A stretch of 64,000 nt of DNA from Kocuria sp. cx-455 (GTDB lineage Bacteria > Actinomycetota > Actinomycetes > Actinomycetales > Micrococcaceae), in contig NZ_JACXBS010000001.1 of NCBI RefSeq assembly GCF_014698015.1, forward strand, positions 806,001 through 870,000, read 5' to 3'. This document shows positions 39,712 through 49,223 of the stretch, piece after piece. Both the position numbers and the translations under genes were made by a program. Within the stretch, counting starts at the first letter, position 1. Every line of letters begins with the position of its first letter. The notes beneath the pieces were generated by a model, which worked only from the letters and a program-made list of their open reading frames with translations, was not told the DNA's origin and did not search any database.

Positions 39712-40602
39712 ATGTCTGGCGAGCTGGTGCGCTTGCGGATCGATATCGCTTACGACGGCGCCCCGTTCAGCGGGTGGGCGAGCCAACCTTCGCTGCCCAC
39801 GGTGCAGGGCGCGGTGGAGGCCGCGCTCGAGCTGGTCATACGCCGCCCGGTGCGCACTGTTGTCGCGGGGCGTACGGACACGGGTGTCCATGCCCGGCGA
39901 CAAACCGTTCACGTGGATGTGCCAGTGGCCGCCTGGGAATCGGTGGCTCGCCGCGGTGGTGCGACTCCGGGGGAGGCGCTGGTTCGGCGGCTCAACGGTG
40001 CCCTGAACCGTGTTCTGGGCAAGGACCGGCTGAGCCAGGGGCTCACGCCCGCGCTCGGCGCCATTGTCGTCCACGACGCCGCCGCGGCGCCCGCCGGATT
40101 CGACGCCAGATTCTCGGCACTGTCCCGTAGTTATGCCTACCGGATCTCCGACCATGCCGGCGGACACGATCCGTTGACGCGCGGTTTTGCCTGGTGGGTC
40201 AATGACGAGCTCAATGTCCCGGCCATGAACTCTGCCGTGACGCATTTGCTGGGGCTGAACGACTTCTTGAGTTTCTGCAAACCCAGGGAAGGCGCTACCA
40301 CGATTCGTGAACTGCAGTCCGCATCGGTGCAGCGGGATGCCTCGGGGCTCGTGGTCGTGCGGCTCACGGCCGACGCGTTCTGCCATCACATGGTCCGTTC
40401 CGTCGTGGGCGCGGCCACTCGAGTGGGCCGGGGCAGCTACGGACGGGATTGGCTGGGGGAGCGGTTGGAGGCGCGCGTGCGCGATGCCCGCGTGTTGCTC
40501 GCGCCCCCGCACGGACTCGTGCTGGAATCCGTCGAGTACCCCGCGGATCACGAACTGGCCGCGCGCGCGGAGCGGACGCGGGCCAAACGCCTGCAGGGCT
40601 GA
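39712..40602 (+). CDS. truA: tRNA pseudouridine(38-40) synthase
   Basis: Modifies U38-U40 of the anticodon arm. 296 aa with the catalytic Asp56 in GRTDTGVHA. ATG 39712 with GGGAGGAT upstream is chosen; the open frame from 39607 crosses the hairpin and is rejected. truA after rplQ is a common order. Confidence 0.94.
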   Translation: MSGELVRLRIDIAYDGAPFSGWASQPSLPTVQGAVEAALELVIRRPVRTVVAGRTDTGVHARRQTVHVDVPVAAWESVARRGGATPGEALVRRLNGALNRVLGKDRLSQGLTPALGAIVVHDAAAAPAGFDARFSALSRSYAYRISDHAGGHDPLTRGFAWWVNDELNVPAMNSAVTHLLGLNDFLSFCKPREGATTIRELQSASVQRDASGLVVVRLTADAFCHHMVRSVVGAATRVGRGSYGRDWLGERLEARVRDARVLLAPPHGLVLESVEYPADHELAARAERTRAKRLQG

Positions 40603-40682
40603 ACCCCCTGCTGACCGGGCGGTTGAGTGAGTAGGCTCTGCGGCGGAGCGTGCATATTTGTTGCTTTGACCTGGAGGCATTC

Positions 40683-40946
40683 CTGACCGATTCAGCAACG
40701 GACTATCAACCACGGCCGAACTGGGGCGGGCCAGTCGCGCCGATAGCGGCGTGGGCGGGTGCCCTTTTCAGCCTGACCGCCGTGGGTTTCGCGCTCTCCG
40801 GTTACTCCGCTGGCACATGGCTCTCTTTCCCACTGGGGCTACTCGGTGCGGTTGCCGGGGGTAATGCGCGGCGCTTCCTGTCCATGATCCTGTGCATCAT
40901 CGCCGCCTCGGTGCTGCCCCTCGCGATCTGTTTTACCGGATTCTGA
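40683..40946 (+). CDS. Small membrane protein, function unknown
   Basis: About 87 aa with three probable membrane segments (AWAGALFSLTAVGFALSG; LSFPLGLLGAVAG; MILCIIAASVLPLAICFTGF). The only good ribosome site, GGAGG at 40673-40677, is followed at 40683 by CTG, giving a plausible N-terminus (M)TDSATDYQPRPNWGG. The GTG at 40650 would add CICC-like residues of no evident value. I do not recognise the family. It lies alone between truA and rplM. Confidence 0.6.
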   Translation: MTDSATDYQPRPNWGGPVAPIAAWAGALFSLTAVGFALSGYSAGTWLSFPLGLLGAVAGGNARRFLSMILCIIAASVLPLAICFTGF

Positions 40947-41234
40947 GGGCGGCACGTGAGCACGCGCCGTCGCCGGTCATTACCTGCCGAAATGCACGGG
41001 ACCCGTTAAGTGGCGCGGATTTGGAGCTTCCGGTAACATGGATTGCTGTTGTGCGTGCCCGCCCGGTCACGTGTACCCAAAGCGGTTGCTCATGTTGCAG
41101 AGCGCAAGACCGATTGGTGCACCGGGGTTGCGGGAGCGCGGATGCCGCCAGGTTCTCACCCTGGCCCCGAAGCACAGCGAAACAACCCGACACGGTCCGC
41201 CGTGTCATCAGTAGACAAACGAAGGCAGATCAAC
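40947..41234 (+). promoter_or_regulatory. rplM upstream region
   Basis: 288 nt without a credible gene. A -10-like TAACAT (41034-41039) lacks a good -35. A 7-bp hairpin with TCCG loop (41189-41206) lies 28 nt before the rplM start. L13 leaders are autoregulated in some Firmicutes; nothing here proves that. Confidence 0.35.
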
Positions 41235-41678
41235 GTGCGTACGTACACTCCGAAGCCCGGTGACGTCCAGCGTCAGTGGCACGTCATCGACGCCACTGAC
41301 GTAGTCCTGGGTCGTCTTGCCAGCCAGACCGCAACACTGCTGCGCGGGAAGCACAAGCCGACCTTCGCTCCCCACGTGGACATGGGCGATTTCGTCATCA
41401 TCATCAACGCAGACAAGGTCGCACTGACCGGCGCCAAGCTGGAACAGAAGCGTGCCTACCGTCACTCCGGTTACCCGGGCGGTCTCAAGTCCACCAACTA
41501 CGCAGAGTTGCTGGAGAAGAACCCCACCCGCGCCGTGGAAAAGGCCATCAAGGGCATGCTGCCCAAGAACAAGCTGGCCGCTCAGCAACTTTCCAAGCTG
41601 AAGGTCTACGCAGGCCCTGAGCACCCGCACTCGGCACAGCAGCCCAAGCCCTACGAATTCACCCAGGTCGCCCAGTAA
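41235..41678 (+). CDS. rplM: 50S ribosomal protein L13
   Basis: 147 aa, GTG start at 41235 giving [20 protein letters not shown]; the conserved [17 protein letters not shown] and PHSAQQP end are present. The ribosome site (AAGGCAG) is modest. Upstream open frame from 41043 is non-conserved. Confidence 0.96.
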   Translation: MRTYTPKPGDVQRQWHVIDATDVVLGRLASQTATLLRGKHKPTFAPHVDMGDFVIIINADKVALTGAKLEQKRAYRHSGYPGGLKSTNYAELLEKNPTRAVEKAIKGMLPKNKLAAQQLSKLKVYAGPEHPHSAQQPKPYEFTQVAQ

Positions 41679-41709
41679 TTCGGGCCAACGAGAGCACATA
41701 AGGAGAATC

Positions 41710-42219
41710 GTGGCTCAGAATACTGAAGAAGTAGAAGTAACCGAAGGTGCCGAGGAGCTCAGCAGCTACACCTCGGAATCCACCGGCCCCGTCGAAGGTG
41801 GTGCCGCCGCTTCCGAGCGCGCGCCCCTCACCGTTTCCGGTCAGGCTGTCGGCCGCCGCAAGCAGGCCATTGCACGCGTGCGCCTGGTGCCCGGCTCCGG
41901 CAAGTGGATCGTCAACGGCCGCGAACTGGCCGAGTACTTCCCGAACAAGCTGCACCAGCAGGAAGTCAACGATCCGTTTCGTCTGTTGGACCTCGAAGGC
42001 GCCTACGACGTGACCGCCCGCATCTCCGGCGGTGGCCCCTCCGGCCAGGCCGGTGCCATGCGTCTCGGTATCGCTCGCGCACTGAACGAGATCGACCTGG
42101 AGCACAACCGTCCGGCACTGAAGAAGGCCGGCTTCCTGACTCGTGACGCCCGCGTCATCGAGCGCAAGAAGGCAGGCCTCAAGAAGGCCCGCAAGGCTCC
42201 TCAGTACTCCAAGCGCTAA
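41710..42219 (+). CDS. rpsI: 30S ribosomal protein S9
   Basis: 169 aa with GTG start after AGGAG (41701-41705). The S9 core begins near residue 40 ([20 protein letters not shown]) and ends with the conserved P-site tRNA-contacting KAPQYSKR. Residues 1-38 are an extra acidic Ser/Glu-rich N-terminus. Confidence 0.96.
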   Translation: MAQNTEEVEVTEGAEELSSYTSESTGPVEGGAAASERAPLTVSGQAVGRRKQAIARVRLVPGSGKWIVNGRELAEYFPNKLHQQEVNDPFRLLDLEGAYDVTARISGGGPSGQAGAMRLGIARALNEIDLEHNRPALKKAGFLTRDARVIERKKAGLKKARKAPQYSKR

Positions 42220-42254
42220 ACCTACGCGCCCACACGTCGAACACGGCGTGGAAC

Positions 42255-42296
42255 CGGGGCCTTGCACACCGGCATCGTCCGCTGTGCGGGGCCCCG
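42255..42296 (+). terminator. Terminator after rpsI
   Basis: A 14-bp stem with two wobble pairs (42255-42268 with 42283-42296), 14-nt loop, then CTTCGCATTT. Ends the rplM-rpsI unit. Confidence 0.8.
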
Positions 42297-42821
42297 CTTC
42301 GCATTTGAGCGCCGTTAGAACCCGCCACTACCGATGAGGGCCCGTTGTAGCCCTGGCACGGCTCACCAGGGGCGCTACCGGCCCGTCAGACGTACGAGAT
42401 GGTCCCGCCGACACGTGGGGCGGGACCACGGTTCACGGCCCGCGGCCAGAGGAGTGGTGGGCATCGAGGTCGGCGCGGGAGACTCGAACACGCGGCAACG
42501 CGGGGGACGCCGGATGGCCTGCACGGGTGAGCCCCACGGGATCCCTGGGTTACCGGGACCTCATCCACGATCTGCTAGTACTGACGGCTGTCCTTGGGCT
42601 CAGGGAGTCCTACAGGGGACTTCACGGATTCCGCCAGGGTGGTGATTCGGCCCAGACTCGGATTCGAGGCCCCGCAACCCGGTGCGACAGGTGATGCGCT
42701 GCGGCGTCGGCGAAGTAACACCGCATCCATGGGCCTGCCTCAGCCAAACTCGTTGCATATGGGGCGTAAAATGAGACGTGGAGCACAGTGGCTCCGCACT
42801 CGAATCCACGAGAGGGCCCGG
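42297..42821. other. Non-coding gap before ppk2 with two hairpins
   Basis: 525 nt with no credible protein. Hairpin A at 42347-42378 (GTAG-CCCTGG paired with CCAGGG-bulge-CTAC) and hairpin B at 42400-42428 (10-bp perfect stem) lie close together. A -10-like TAAAAT (42767-42772) may start ppk2 transcription. Open frames here lack ribosome sites and conserved features. A short non-coding RNA around 42330-42430 is possible but unproved. Confidence 0.4.
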
Positions 42822-43841
42822 ATGAGTAGGCAAACGGATCAAGACCAGAGCGAAAATTCTGCGACGAAGCCCAGCAACGGGCAAGCCCTCCCGGACGAAC
42901 TAGCCCGGGAAGAACCCCACCGCATCTCCGTAGTGGAGGATTATGCCGCGGAGCTGGATGAACTAGCGGAGTTGGATCGCAAGCTCCACGGGGACACCGG
43001 GCTGTCCCGTTCCGACGCGTGGAAGCGCGGTTACCCCTACGACGAGAAGCTCAGCCGTAAGGAGTACGAGAAAACCAAGCGTGCTCTGCAGATCGAGTTG
43101 CTCAAGTTGCAGTTGTGGATCAAAGAGACCGGTCAGAAGCTGCTGATTATCTTCGAAGGCCGCGACGCCGCCGGTAAGGGTGGCGCGATCAAACGCTTCA
43201 CCGAGCACCTCAACCCTCGTGGCACTCGCGTGATCGCGTTGGAGAAGCCCAGCGCCATTGAGCAAACGCAGTGGTACTTCCAGCGTTACGTCAAGCACCT
43301 GCCCTCCGGGGGTGAGATCGTGCTGATGGACCGATCATGGTACAACCGCGCGGGTGTGGAACGCGTGATGGGTTACTGCACGTCGCAGCAGTACTACGAG
43401 TTCATGCGGCAGGCCCCCGACTTCGAGCGCATGCTGGTGAATTCCGACACCCGCCTGATCAAATTCTGGTTCTCGGTGACTCGCGCCGAGCAGTTGGCCC
43501 GCTTCCAGGCTCGCCGCACCGATCCCGTGCGTCAGTGGAAACTCTCACCCACTGACGTTGCCTCCCTGGATAAATGGGATGACTACACCGAGGCCAAGGA
43601 AGCCATGTTCTTCTACACGGACACCGGTGACGCACCGTGGACCGTGATCAAGTCCAACGACAAGAAGCGCGCTCGCCTGGAAGCCATGCGTCACGTGCTA
43701 TCCCTCTTCGACTACCCGGACAAGGACCACTCCGTGGTGGGCGTCCCCGATCCCAAGATCGTGGGCGAATCCAATGACGTCATGGATGACAGCGGAGCGA
43801 ACCCCGATGGGTTTCCCGTTGTCCGAACCGGTAACCACTAG
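42822..43841 (+). CDS. ppk2: Polyphosphate kinase 2
   Basis: Transfers phosphate between polyphosphate and nucleoside diphosphates. 339 aa; Walker A GRDAAGKGG (residues 113-121) and Walker B/lid motif DRSWYNRAGVERVMG, with the downstream KFWFSVTRAEQLARF typical of the ADP/GDP-using class. ATG 42822 is chosen: it lies 50 nt downstream of a TAAAAT -10, whereas the open frame from 42594 and the ATG at 42771 overlap that element. Substrate preference (ADP or AMP) cannot be read securely. Confidence 0.92.
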   Translation: MSRQTDQDQSENSATKPSNGQALPDELAREEPHRISVVEDYAAELDELAELDRKLHGDTGLSRSDAWKRGYPYDEKLSRKEYEKTKRALQIELLKLQLWIKETGQKLLIIFEGRDAAGKGGAIKRFTEHLNPRGTRVIALEKPSAIEQTQWYFQRYVKHLPSGGEIVLMDRSWYNRAGVERVMGYCTSQQYYEFMRQAPDFERMLVNSDTRLIKFWFSVTRAEQLARFQARRTDPVRQWKLSPTDVASLDKWDDYTEAKEAMFFYTDTGDAPWTVIKSNDKKRARLEAMRHVLSLFDYPDKDHSVVGVPDPKIVGESNDVMDDSGANPDGFPVVRTGNH

Positions 43842-43889
43842 TGGATGCGCTTCGCGGTTCTCGCGTGGCACGTCATAGGATGACAGACG

Positions 43890-45242
43890 ATGTCTAGAAT
43901 TTTTGGAACGGACGGTATTCGCGGGCTCGCGAACGGCCTCCTCACAGCGGACCTTGCCATGGAGCTGTCACAAGCAGCCGCGATCGTATTGGGGCACGGG
44001 CATGCCAAGCCCGGTTCTCGGCCGAGAGCGATTGTTGCCCGAGACGGCCGAGCGAGCGGCGAGTTCATTGGCGCTGCGGTCACCGCCGGATTGGCGAGCT
44101 CGGGCGTGGACGTGTACGACGCCGGGGTGATTCCCACCCCGGCCGCGGCGTACCTCGTGGCGGATATCGACGCCGATTTCGGCGTCATGATTTCCGCGTC
44201 CCACAACCCGGCTCCCGACAACGGCATCAAGTTCCTGGCCCACGGCGGCAAGAAACTGCCGGATGCCATTGAGGACAAGATCCAGGAGGTCTACGAGAAG
44301 CGCGAATTCATGCGCCCCACCGGCGCTGAGGTCGGTCGCATCAACCGCCTCTCCGATGCCGAGGACCGCTACATCCTTCACCTGGTCGGAGCGATTCCGC
44401 ACCGTCTGGACGGTCTTACGGTGGTTCTGGACTGCGCCAATGGTGCGGCGTCCGGCGCCTCACCGGACGCCTTCCGTGATGCGGGAGCCACGATCCATGT
44501 GATCGGCGCCCAGCCCGATGGCCTCAACATCAACGACGGCGTGGGTTCCACCCACCTAGGGCCCCTCAAGAATGCGGTGCTCGAACACGGCGCGGACCTC
44601 GGGATCGCCCACGACGGCGATGCCGACCGTTGCCTTGCCGTCGACCACACGGGGACCGAGGTGGACGGCGATCAGATCATGTGCATTCTGGCCCTGGCCA
44701 TGAAGGACGCGGGCAGGCTCAATCAGGACACCCTGGTGGCCACGGTCATGAGCAACCTGGGTCTGCAGTTGGCCCTGGAAAAACACGGCATTCATCTGGA
44801 ACGCGCCGCGGTGGGGGACAGGTACGTCCTGGAATCCATGGTGGCCAACAACTACAACCTGGGCGGCGAGCAGTCCGGTCACGTGATCATGGCCGATTAC
44901 GCCACGACCGGCGACGGCCTGCTGACCGGTTTGATGTTGGCCTCCCGTGTGGCCCAGACCGGTGTGCCGCTGTCGGAACTTGCCTCCGTCATGACCCGGA
45001 TGCCTCAGACCATGATCAACGTGTCCAACGTGGACAAGGCCGCGGCCAAGACCCACCCCCAAGTTCTCGCGGCAGTCACGGACACGCAGGAGCGCCTGGG
45101 TGGAAAGGGTCGTGTGTTGTTGCGACCCTCCGGCACGGAACCGGTGGTGCGCGTGATGGTCGAGGCGGCGAGCCATGAGGAAGCCCGCCACGAAGCCGAA
45201 GCGCTCGTGAAGGTCGTCGAGCACCACTTGAGCTTGACCTGA
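43890..45242 (+). CDS. glmM: Phosphoglucosamine mutase
   Basis: Interconverts glucosamine-6-P and glucosamine-1-P for UDP-GlcNAc. 450 aa; phosphorylated Ser104 in [12 protein letters not shown] and the metal-binding DGDADR near residue 242. It starts [12 protein letters not shown] with AGGA 9 nt upstream. Follows rplM-rpsI and ppk2, with glmS nearby, as in many actinobacteria. Confidence 0.96.
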   Translation: MSRIFGTDGIRGLANGLLTADLAMELSQAAAIVLGHGHAKPGSRPRAIVARDGRASGEFIGAAVTAGLASSGVDVYDAGVIPTPAAAYLVADIDADFGVMISASHNPAPDNGIKFLAHGGKKLPDAIEDKIQEVYEKREFMRPTGAEVGRINRLSDAEDRYILHLVGAIPHRLDGLTVVLDCANGAASGASPDAFRDAGATIHVIGAQPDGLNINDGVGSTHLGPLKNAVLEHGADLGIAHDGDADRCLAVDHTGTEVDGDQIMCILALAMKDAGRLNQDTLVATVMSNLGLQLALEKHGIHLERAAVGDRYVLESMVANNYNLGGEQSGHVIMADYATTGDGLLTGLMLASRVAQTGVPLSELASVMTRMPQTMINVSNVDKAAAKTHPQVLAAVTDTQERLGGKGRVLLRPSGTEPVVRVMVEAASHEEARHEAEALVKVVEHHLSLT

Positions 45243-45250
45243 CAGCCACG

Positions 45251-45298
45251 GAAACTGTTCGGGCCCGCAACCACATGGCTGCGGGCCCGAACAGTTTC
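45251..45298. terminator. Bidirectional terminator between glmM and mscL
   Basis: A 19-bp perfect stem (45251-45269 with 45280-45298) with a 10-nt loop, between convergent glmM (+) and mscL (-). The outer GAAAC/GTTTC gives a short U run on both strands. Confidence 0.88.
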
Positions 45299-45317
45299 TA
45301 CGGGGATTGAACACGAA

Positions 45318-45752
45318 TTACAGGGTCTTGGAACCAGTGCCGTCCACCGGGCGGCCATCGCCGGCGACCAGTGCGTCGCGGATTTCGGTGAGCAGCAGGG
45401 TGTTGGGATCGGCTTCTTCGGCGGCCGGATCGATGCCCAGACGGCGGTTGCGGGCCTCGATCATCTTGTTCATCGGCAAGACGATGGCGAAATAGACAGC
45501 CGCCGCGATCAACAGGAAGTTGACGATGGCGGTCAGCAGGACGCCGAACCTGATGTCATTACCGTTGAAGGTGACCAGCGCGAAATTGTCGAAATTGGGG
45601 GATCCCACAACACCGGAGATGGCGGGCATCAAAACGGATTCCACCAGGGCGTTGACGATCTGGCCGAAGGCGGCGCCGATGATGACTGCGACGGCAAGGT
45701 CAAGGACGTTGCCCTTCATGATGAACTCTTTGAAACCATTAAGCATGGCCAT
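45318..45752 (-). CDS. mscL: Large-conductance mechanosensitive channel
   Basis: Emergency osmotic release channel of the cytoplasmic membrane, 144 aa. An N-terminal amphipathic stretch (MLNGFKEFIMKGNV), TM1 (LDLAVAVIIGAAFGQIVNAL), a periplasmic loop and TM2 (FLLIAAAVYFAIVLPM), then a cytoplasmic helix. ATG 45752 or the ATG two codons later is the start. It lies downstream of coaA on the same strand. Confidence 0.94.
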   Translation of the reverse strand: MAMLNGFKEFIMKGNVLDLAVAVIIGAAFGQIVNALVESVLMPAISGVVGSPNFDNFALVTFNGNDIRFGVLLTAIVNFLLIAAAVYFAIVLPMNKMIEARNRRLGIDPAAEEADPNTLLLTEIRDALVAGDGRPVDGTGSKTL

Positions 45753-45833
45753 AGATTACCTAAACCTCGATGAATTCTCGTCATCAGCGGCGCAGGAATC
45801 AGTCACAACTCGGCACTGAGTCAACGAAAGATA

Positions 45834-46790
45834 TCAATTCTTTCGAAGTAGCACCCGTCTGATCTTATGGTCCTGATCCTTGGACAGGATGAGCCGCGCT
45901 CGCCCTCTGGTGGGACGCACATTCTGCTCAAGATTGGGTTCATTGATGCGTCGCCAAATGTCCGTGGCCACCTCAACCGCTTCCGCGTCCGTGAGGTCGG
46001 CATAACGGTGGAAATAGGATTGCGGACTGGCGAAGGCCGAGCTGCGCAGGGCCTGGAACCGTTCCACGTACCAGCGCTCAATGTCACCGGTTCGCGCGTC
46101 CACGTAAATGGAGAAGTCGAAAAAGTCGCTCAAGGCCAGAGCCGCACGATTTCCCGGTCCCAGTTTGGCGGGGGCGAGCACGTTCAAACCCTCGACAATC
46201 ACGACGTCGGGCTTGGTCACCACTATTTCCTCGTCCGGGAGAATGTCATAGGTGGTGTGCGAGTACTTGGGAGCTCGAACCTCGGCGGCGCCGGATTTGA
46301 TCTCGGACATGAAGCGCAGCAGCGCCCTGCGATCGTACGACTCGGGGAAGCCCTTGCGATCCATGAGCCCGCGGCGAACCAGTTCGGCATTGGGGTAGAG
46401 GAACCCGTCCGTGGTGACCAATTGAACATTGGGGGTGGAAGGCCAGCGCGCGAGCATCTCGCGCAGCAGTCGCGCCGTGGTTGATTTACCGGCCGCGACG
46501 GAACCCGCGATGCCGATGACAAAGGGAGTGCGCGCGTGGTGCTCACCCAGGAACGCATTGGTCTCAGAGTTAAGGTGATTCGCGGACGCGTCGTAGAGCG
46601 TGAGCAACCGGGAGAGCGGGAGGTAGACCTCGCGCACCTCGTCCACGTCCAGGCGGTCACCAAGACCGCGCAGGTTCTCAATTTCCTGCACGGTGAGGGG
46701 CACGTCTATTTCGTGCGACAAACGCGACCACGTCTGCCGGTCCAGCTCCACGAACGGGGACGCGCGATGAGTCAGTGACTGTGTGCTCAT
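45834..46790 (-). CDS. coaA: Pantothenate kinase type I
   Basis: First and controlling step of coenzyme A synthesis; 318 aa with the P-loop [12 protein letters not shown] and the conserved TTDGFLYPN and VIVEGLNVL segments. On the minus strand a -10 TAGACT (46806 to 46801) ends 10 nt before the ATG, so the leader would be only about 3-4 nt. Divergent from glmS with 76 nt between start codons. Confidence 0.95.
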   Translation of the reverse strand: MSTQSLTHRASPFVELDRQTWSRLSHEIDVPLTVQEIENLRGLGDRLDVDEVREVYLPLSRLLTLYDASANHLNSETNAFLGEHHARTPFVIGIAGSVAAGKSTTARLLREMLARWPSTPNVQLVTTDGFLYPNAELVRRGLMDRKGFPESYDRRALLRFMSEIKSGAAEVRAPKYSHTTYDILPDEEIVVTKPDVVIVEGLNVLAPAKLGPGNRAALALSDFFDFSIYVDARTGDIERWYVERFQALRSSAFASPQSYFHRYADLTDAEAVEVATDIWRRINEPNLEQNVRPTRGRARLILSKDQDHKIRRVLLRKN

Positions 46791-46800
46791 GATTCAGATC

Positions 46801-46859
46801 AGTCTAGGGCCGATGGCATGGCAGGCTACAGCAGGGACTCAGACGGTTTCCGGTAGAGT
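46801..46859. promoter_or_regulatory. Divergent coaA/glmS promoters, little or no leader
   Basis: Minus-strand TAGACT (46806-46801) serves coaA; plus-strand TAGAGT (46854-46859) ends 7 nt before the glmS ATG (46867), so transcription would begin at or next to the AUG. Neither start has a good Shine-Dalgarno sequence. No strong -35 was found. Confidence 0.55.
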
Positions 46860-46866
46860 TCTCCGC

Positions 46867-48750
46867 ATGTGTGGAATTGTGGGCTATGTAGGATCCCCGG
46901 ACGTCAAAGCCGGTGGACACAACGCGTTGGACGTGATTCTTGAGGGTCTGCGCCGTCTCGAATACCGCGGATACGACTCCGCGGGTGTCGCTGTCATCGC
47001 GGACGGCACGGTGGATCACCGCAAAAAGGCGGGCAAGCTGACCAACCTCTTGAACGAGCTGGAGGCAGATCCGCTGTCGGCATCCCGGATCGGTATCGGC
47101 CACACTCGCTGGGCCACGCACGGTGGCCCCTCGGACGTCAACGCACACCCCCATGTGGTTGACGGCGGCAAGCTGGCCATGATCCACAACGGCATTATCG
47201 AGAACTTCAACGAGATCAAGCGCGAATTGGCCGCCGAGGGTGAGACCTTCGTGTCCGAAACCGACACCGAGGTCGCCGCGGTGCTGTTGGCCCGCACCTA
47301 CAACGCGCAGCCCGCTGACTCCAAGGACCTGACCGTGGCGATGCAGGACACGAGCCGCCGCCTGGAAGGTGCATTCACGTTGCTGGCCGTGCACGCCGAT
47401 CATCCCGACCGCGTGGTTGCATCGCGCCGTAACTCACCGCTGGTCATCGGTCTGGGCGAGGGCGAGAATTTCCTGGGCTCGGACGTTTCCGGTTTCATCG
47501 ACTACACCAAGAAGGCTGTGGAGATGGGGCAGGACCAGATCGTGACCATCACCGCCGATGATTATCAGATCGTGGACTTCAACGGTAACCCCGCGGAGGG
47601 CAAGCCCTTCGATATCGCATGGGACGCCGCCGCAGCGGAGAAGGGTGGGTACCCATCCTTCATGGAGAAGGAGATCCACGATCAGCCTTCCGCCGTGGAG
47701 CAGACCCTGCTGGGCCGCCTGGACGAATCCGGTCGCTTGACGCTGGACGAGATCAAGATCGACGAAGCCGTTCTGCGCTCGATCGACAAGATCGTGGTGA
47801 TCGCCTGCGGGACGGCGTCCTACGCGGGGCAGGTGGCCCGTTACGCCATTGAGCACTGGTGCCGGATTCCCACCGAGGTGGAACTGGCCCACGAGTTCCG
47901 TTACCGCGATCCCATTGTCAATGAGAAGACCCTGGTCGTGGCGGTCTCCCAGTCCGGCGAGACTATGGACACCCTCATGGCCGTGCGACACGCGCAGGAG
48001 CAGGGTGCCAAGGTGGTTGCCATTTGCAACACCAACGGCTCCACGATTCCCCGTGAAGCGGACGCCGTGCTGTACACCCACGCCGGCCCCGAGATCGCGG
48101 TGGCCTCCACCAAGGCGTTCCTCGCGCAGATCACCGCGGCCTACTTGTTGGGTCTGTACCTGGCGCAGCTGCGCGGCAACATGTTCAAGGACGAAGTCGC
48201 CACCATGCTCACCGAGCTGGAGGCCATGCCTGCCAAGATCCAGCGCGTGCTCGACGAGATCGAGGGCGATGTCAAGGACTTGGCGCAGGCCATGAAGGAC
48301 GCCTCCTCCGTATTGTTCCTGGGCCGCCACGTGGGCTTCCCCGTGGCCATGGAGGGCGCGCTCAAGCTCAAGGAGATCGCCTACATTCACGCCGAGGGCT
48401 TCGCTGCCGGTGAGCTCAAGCACGGCCCGATCGCGTTGATCGACGAGGGTCAGCCGGTCTTCGTGATCGTCCCGTCCCCCAACGGTCGTGACTCGCTGCA
48501 CGCCAAGGTGGTTTCCAACATCCAGGAGATCCGCGCTCGCGGTGCCCTGACCATCGTGATTGCCGAAGAAGGCGACGATGCCGTCAAGGACTTCGCCAAC
48601 GAGATCTTCTACGTGCCGGAGGCTCCCACTCTGCTGCAACCGTTGTTGGCCACCGTGCCGTTGCAGATCTTCGCTGCCGAGCTGTCGAGCGCCAAGGGCT
48701 ACGACGTGGATCAGCCACGCAACCTGGCCAAATCCGTGACCGTCGAGTAA
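46867..48750 (+). CDS. glmS: Glutamine-fructose-6-phosphate aminotransferase
   Basis: Makes glucosamine-6-P from fructose-6-P and glutamine. 627 aa; N-terminal Ntn glutaminase with Cys2 (MCGIVGYVG), then two SIS sugar-isomerase domains (about 305-440 and 475-610), ending with the invariant [16 protein letters not shown] 46867 is required because Cys2 must be exposed. There is no room for a glmS ribozyme leader. Confidence 0.97.
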   Translation: MCGIVGYVGSPDVKAGGHNALDVILEGLRRLEYRGYDSAGVAVIADGTVDHRKKAGKLTNLLNELEADPLSASRIGIGHTRWATHGGPSDVNAHPHVVDGGKLAMIHNGIIENFNEIKRELAAEGETFVSETDTEVAAVLLARTYNAQPADSKDLTVAMQDTSRRLEGAFTLLAVHADHPDRVVASRRNSPLVIGLGEGENFLGSDVSGFIDYTKKAVEMGQDQIVTITADDYQIVDFNGNPAEGKPFDIAWDAAAAEKGGYPSFMEKEIHDQPSAVEQTLLGRLDESGRLTLDEIKIDEAVLRSIDKIVVIACGTASYAGQVARYAIEHWCRIPTEVELAHEFRYRDPIVNEKTLVVAVSQSGETMDTLMAVRHAQEQGAKVVAICNTNGSTIPREADAVLYTHAGPEIAVASTKAFLAQITAAYLLGLYLAQLRGNMFKDEVATMLTELEAMPAKIQRVLDEIEGDVKDLAQAMKDASSVLFLGRHVGFPVAMEGALKLKEIAYIHAEGFAAGELKHGPIALIDEGQPVFVIVPSPNGRDSLHAKVVSNIQEIRARGALTIVIAEEGDDAVKDFANEIFYVPEAPTLLQPLLATVPLQIFAAELSSAKGYDVDQPRNLAKSVTVE

Positions 48751-48773
48751 TCATTCCGATTCACGCCACGCCG

Positions 48774-48813
48774 ACGGCGGGTGCTCACCGACCTCTCGGT
48801 GGGCACCCGCCGT
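48774..48813 (+). terminator. Terminator after glmS
   Basis: An 18-bp stem with one wobble pair (48774-48791 with 48796-48813) and a CCTC loop, 23 nt after glmS; no T tract. Confidence 0.82.
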
Positions 48814-48838
48814 GGTCATTCGTGTCCGCACCCGCGGG

Positions 48839-48844
48839 TAGGCT
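48839..48844 (+). promoter_or_regulatory. Putative leaderless promoter of acpS
   Basis: TAGGCT ends 7 nt before the acpS ATG (48852), the geometry of a leaderless transcript; there is no Shine-Dalgarno sequence at the start. Confidence 0.55.
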
Positions 48845-48851
48845 GGCGGGC

Positions 48852-49223
48852 ATGATCGTGGGAACGGGCGTGGACATTGTGGACGTGGAGCGGTTCAAGA
48901 GACAGCTGGAGCGCACACCTCGGTTACGGGAACGGCTGTTCGTGGCGCACGAACGCGACCTGTCCTTGAACTCGCTCGCCGCTCGGTTCGCCGTGAAGGA
49001 GGCCGCGGCCAAGGCGCTGCTGGCCCCTCCGGGAATGATCTGGCAGGACTGCTGGATCACGAATGACGAACACGGCGCTCCCCGTCTGCACACCACGGGT
49101 ACGGTGGCGGAAGTGGCCCAACGTCGGGGTGTGCAGACGTGGCACGTGACGATTTCCCACGACGGTGGGATGGCCGTGGCATTCGTCGTGGCCGAAGGAT
49201 CGGGAGGTCCCAAGAGTGATTGA
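48852..49223 (+). CDS. acpS: Holo-[acyl-carrier-protein] synthase
   Basis: Transfers phosphopantetheine from CoA to acyl carrier protein. 123 aa; Mg ligands Asp8 ([12 protein letters not shown]) and Glu50 ([10 protein letters not shown]). ATG 48852 gives the family N-terminus. The stop lies 8 nt inside the next gene. Confidence 0.94.
   Translation: MIVGTGVDIVDVERFKRQLERTPRLRERLFVAHERDLSLNSLAARFAVKEAAAKALLAPPGMIWQDCWITNDEHGAPRLHTTGTVAEVAQRRGVQTWHVTISHDGGMAVAFVVAEGSGGPKSD

Noticed and set aside
42334-42645. A 103-codon frame in the gap before ppk2
   Set aside because: Runs through two hairpins, no ribosome site and low-complexity Arg/Gly/Pro content.
42640-42700. A GGATTCGAGGCC segment resembling a tRNA T-arm
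   Set aside because: No acceptor, D-arm or anticodon arm can be folded around it.
46801-46866. A glmS ribozyme upstream of glmS
   Set aside because: Only 76 nt separate the divergent start codons and no ribozyme core is present.
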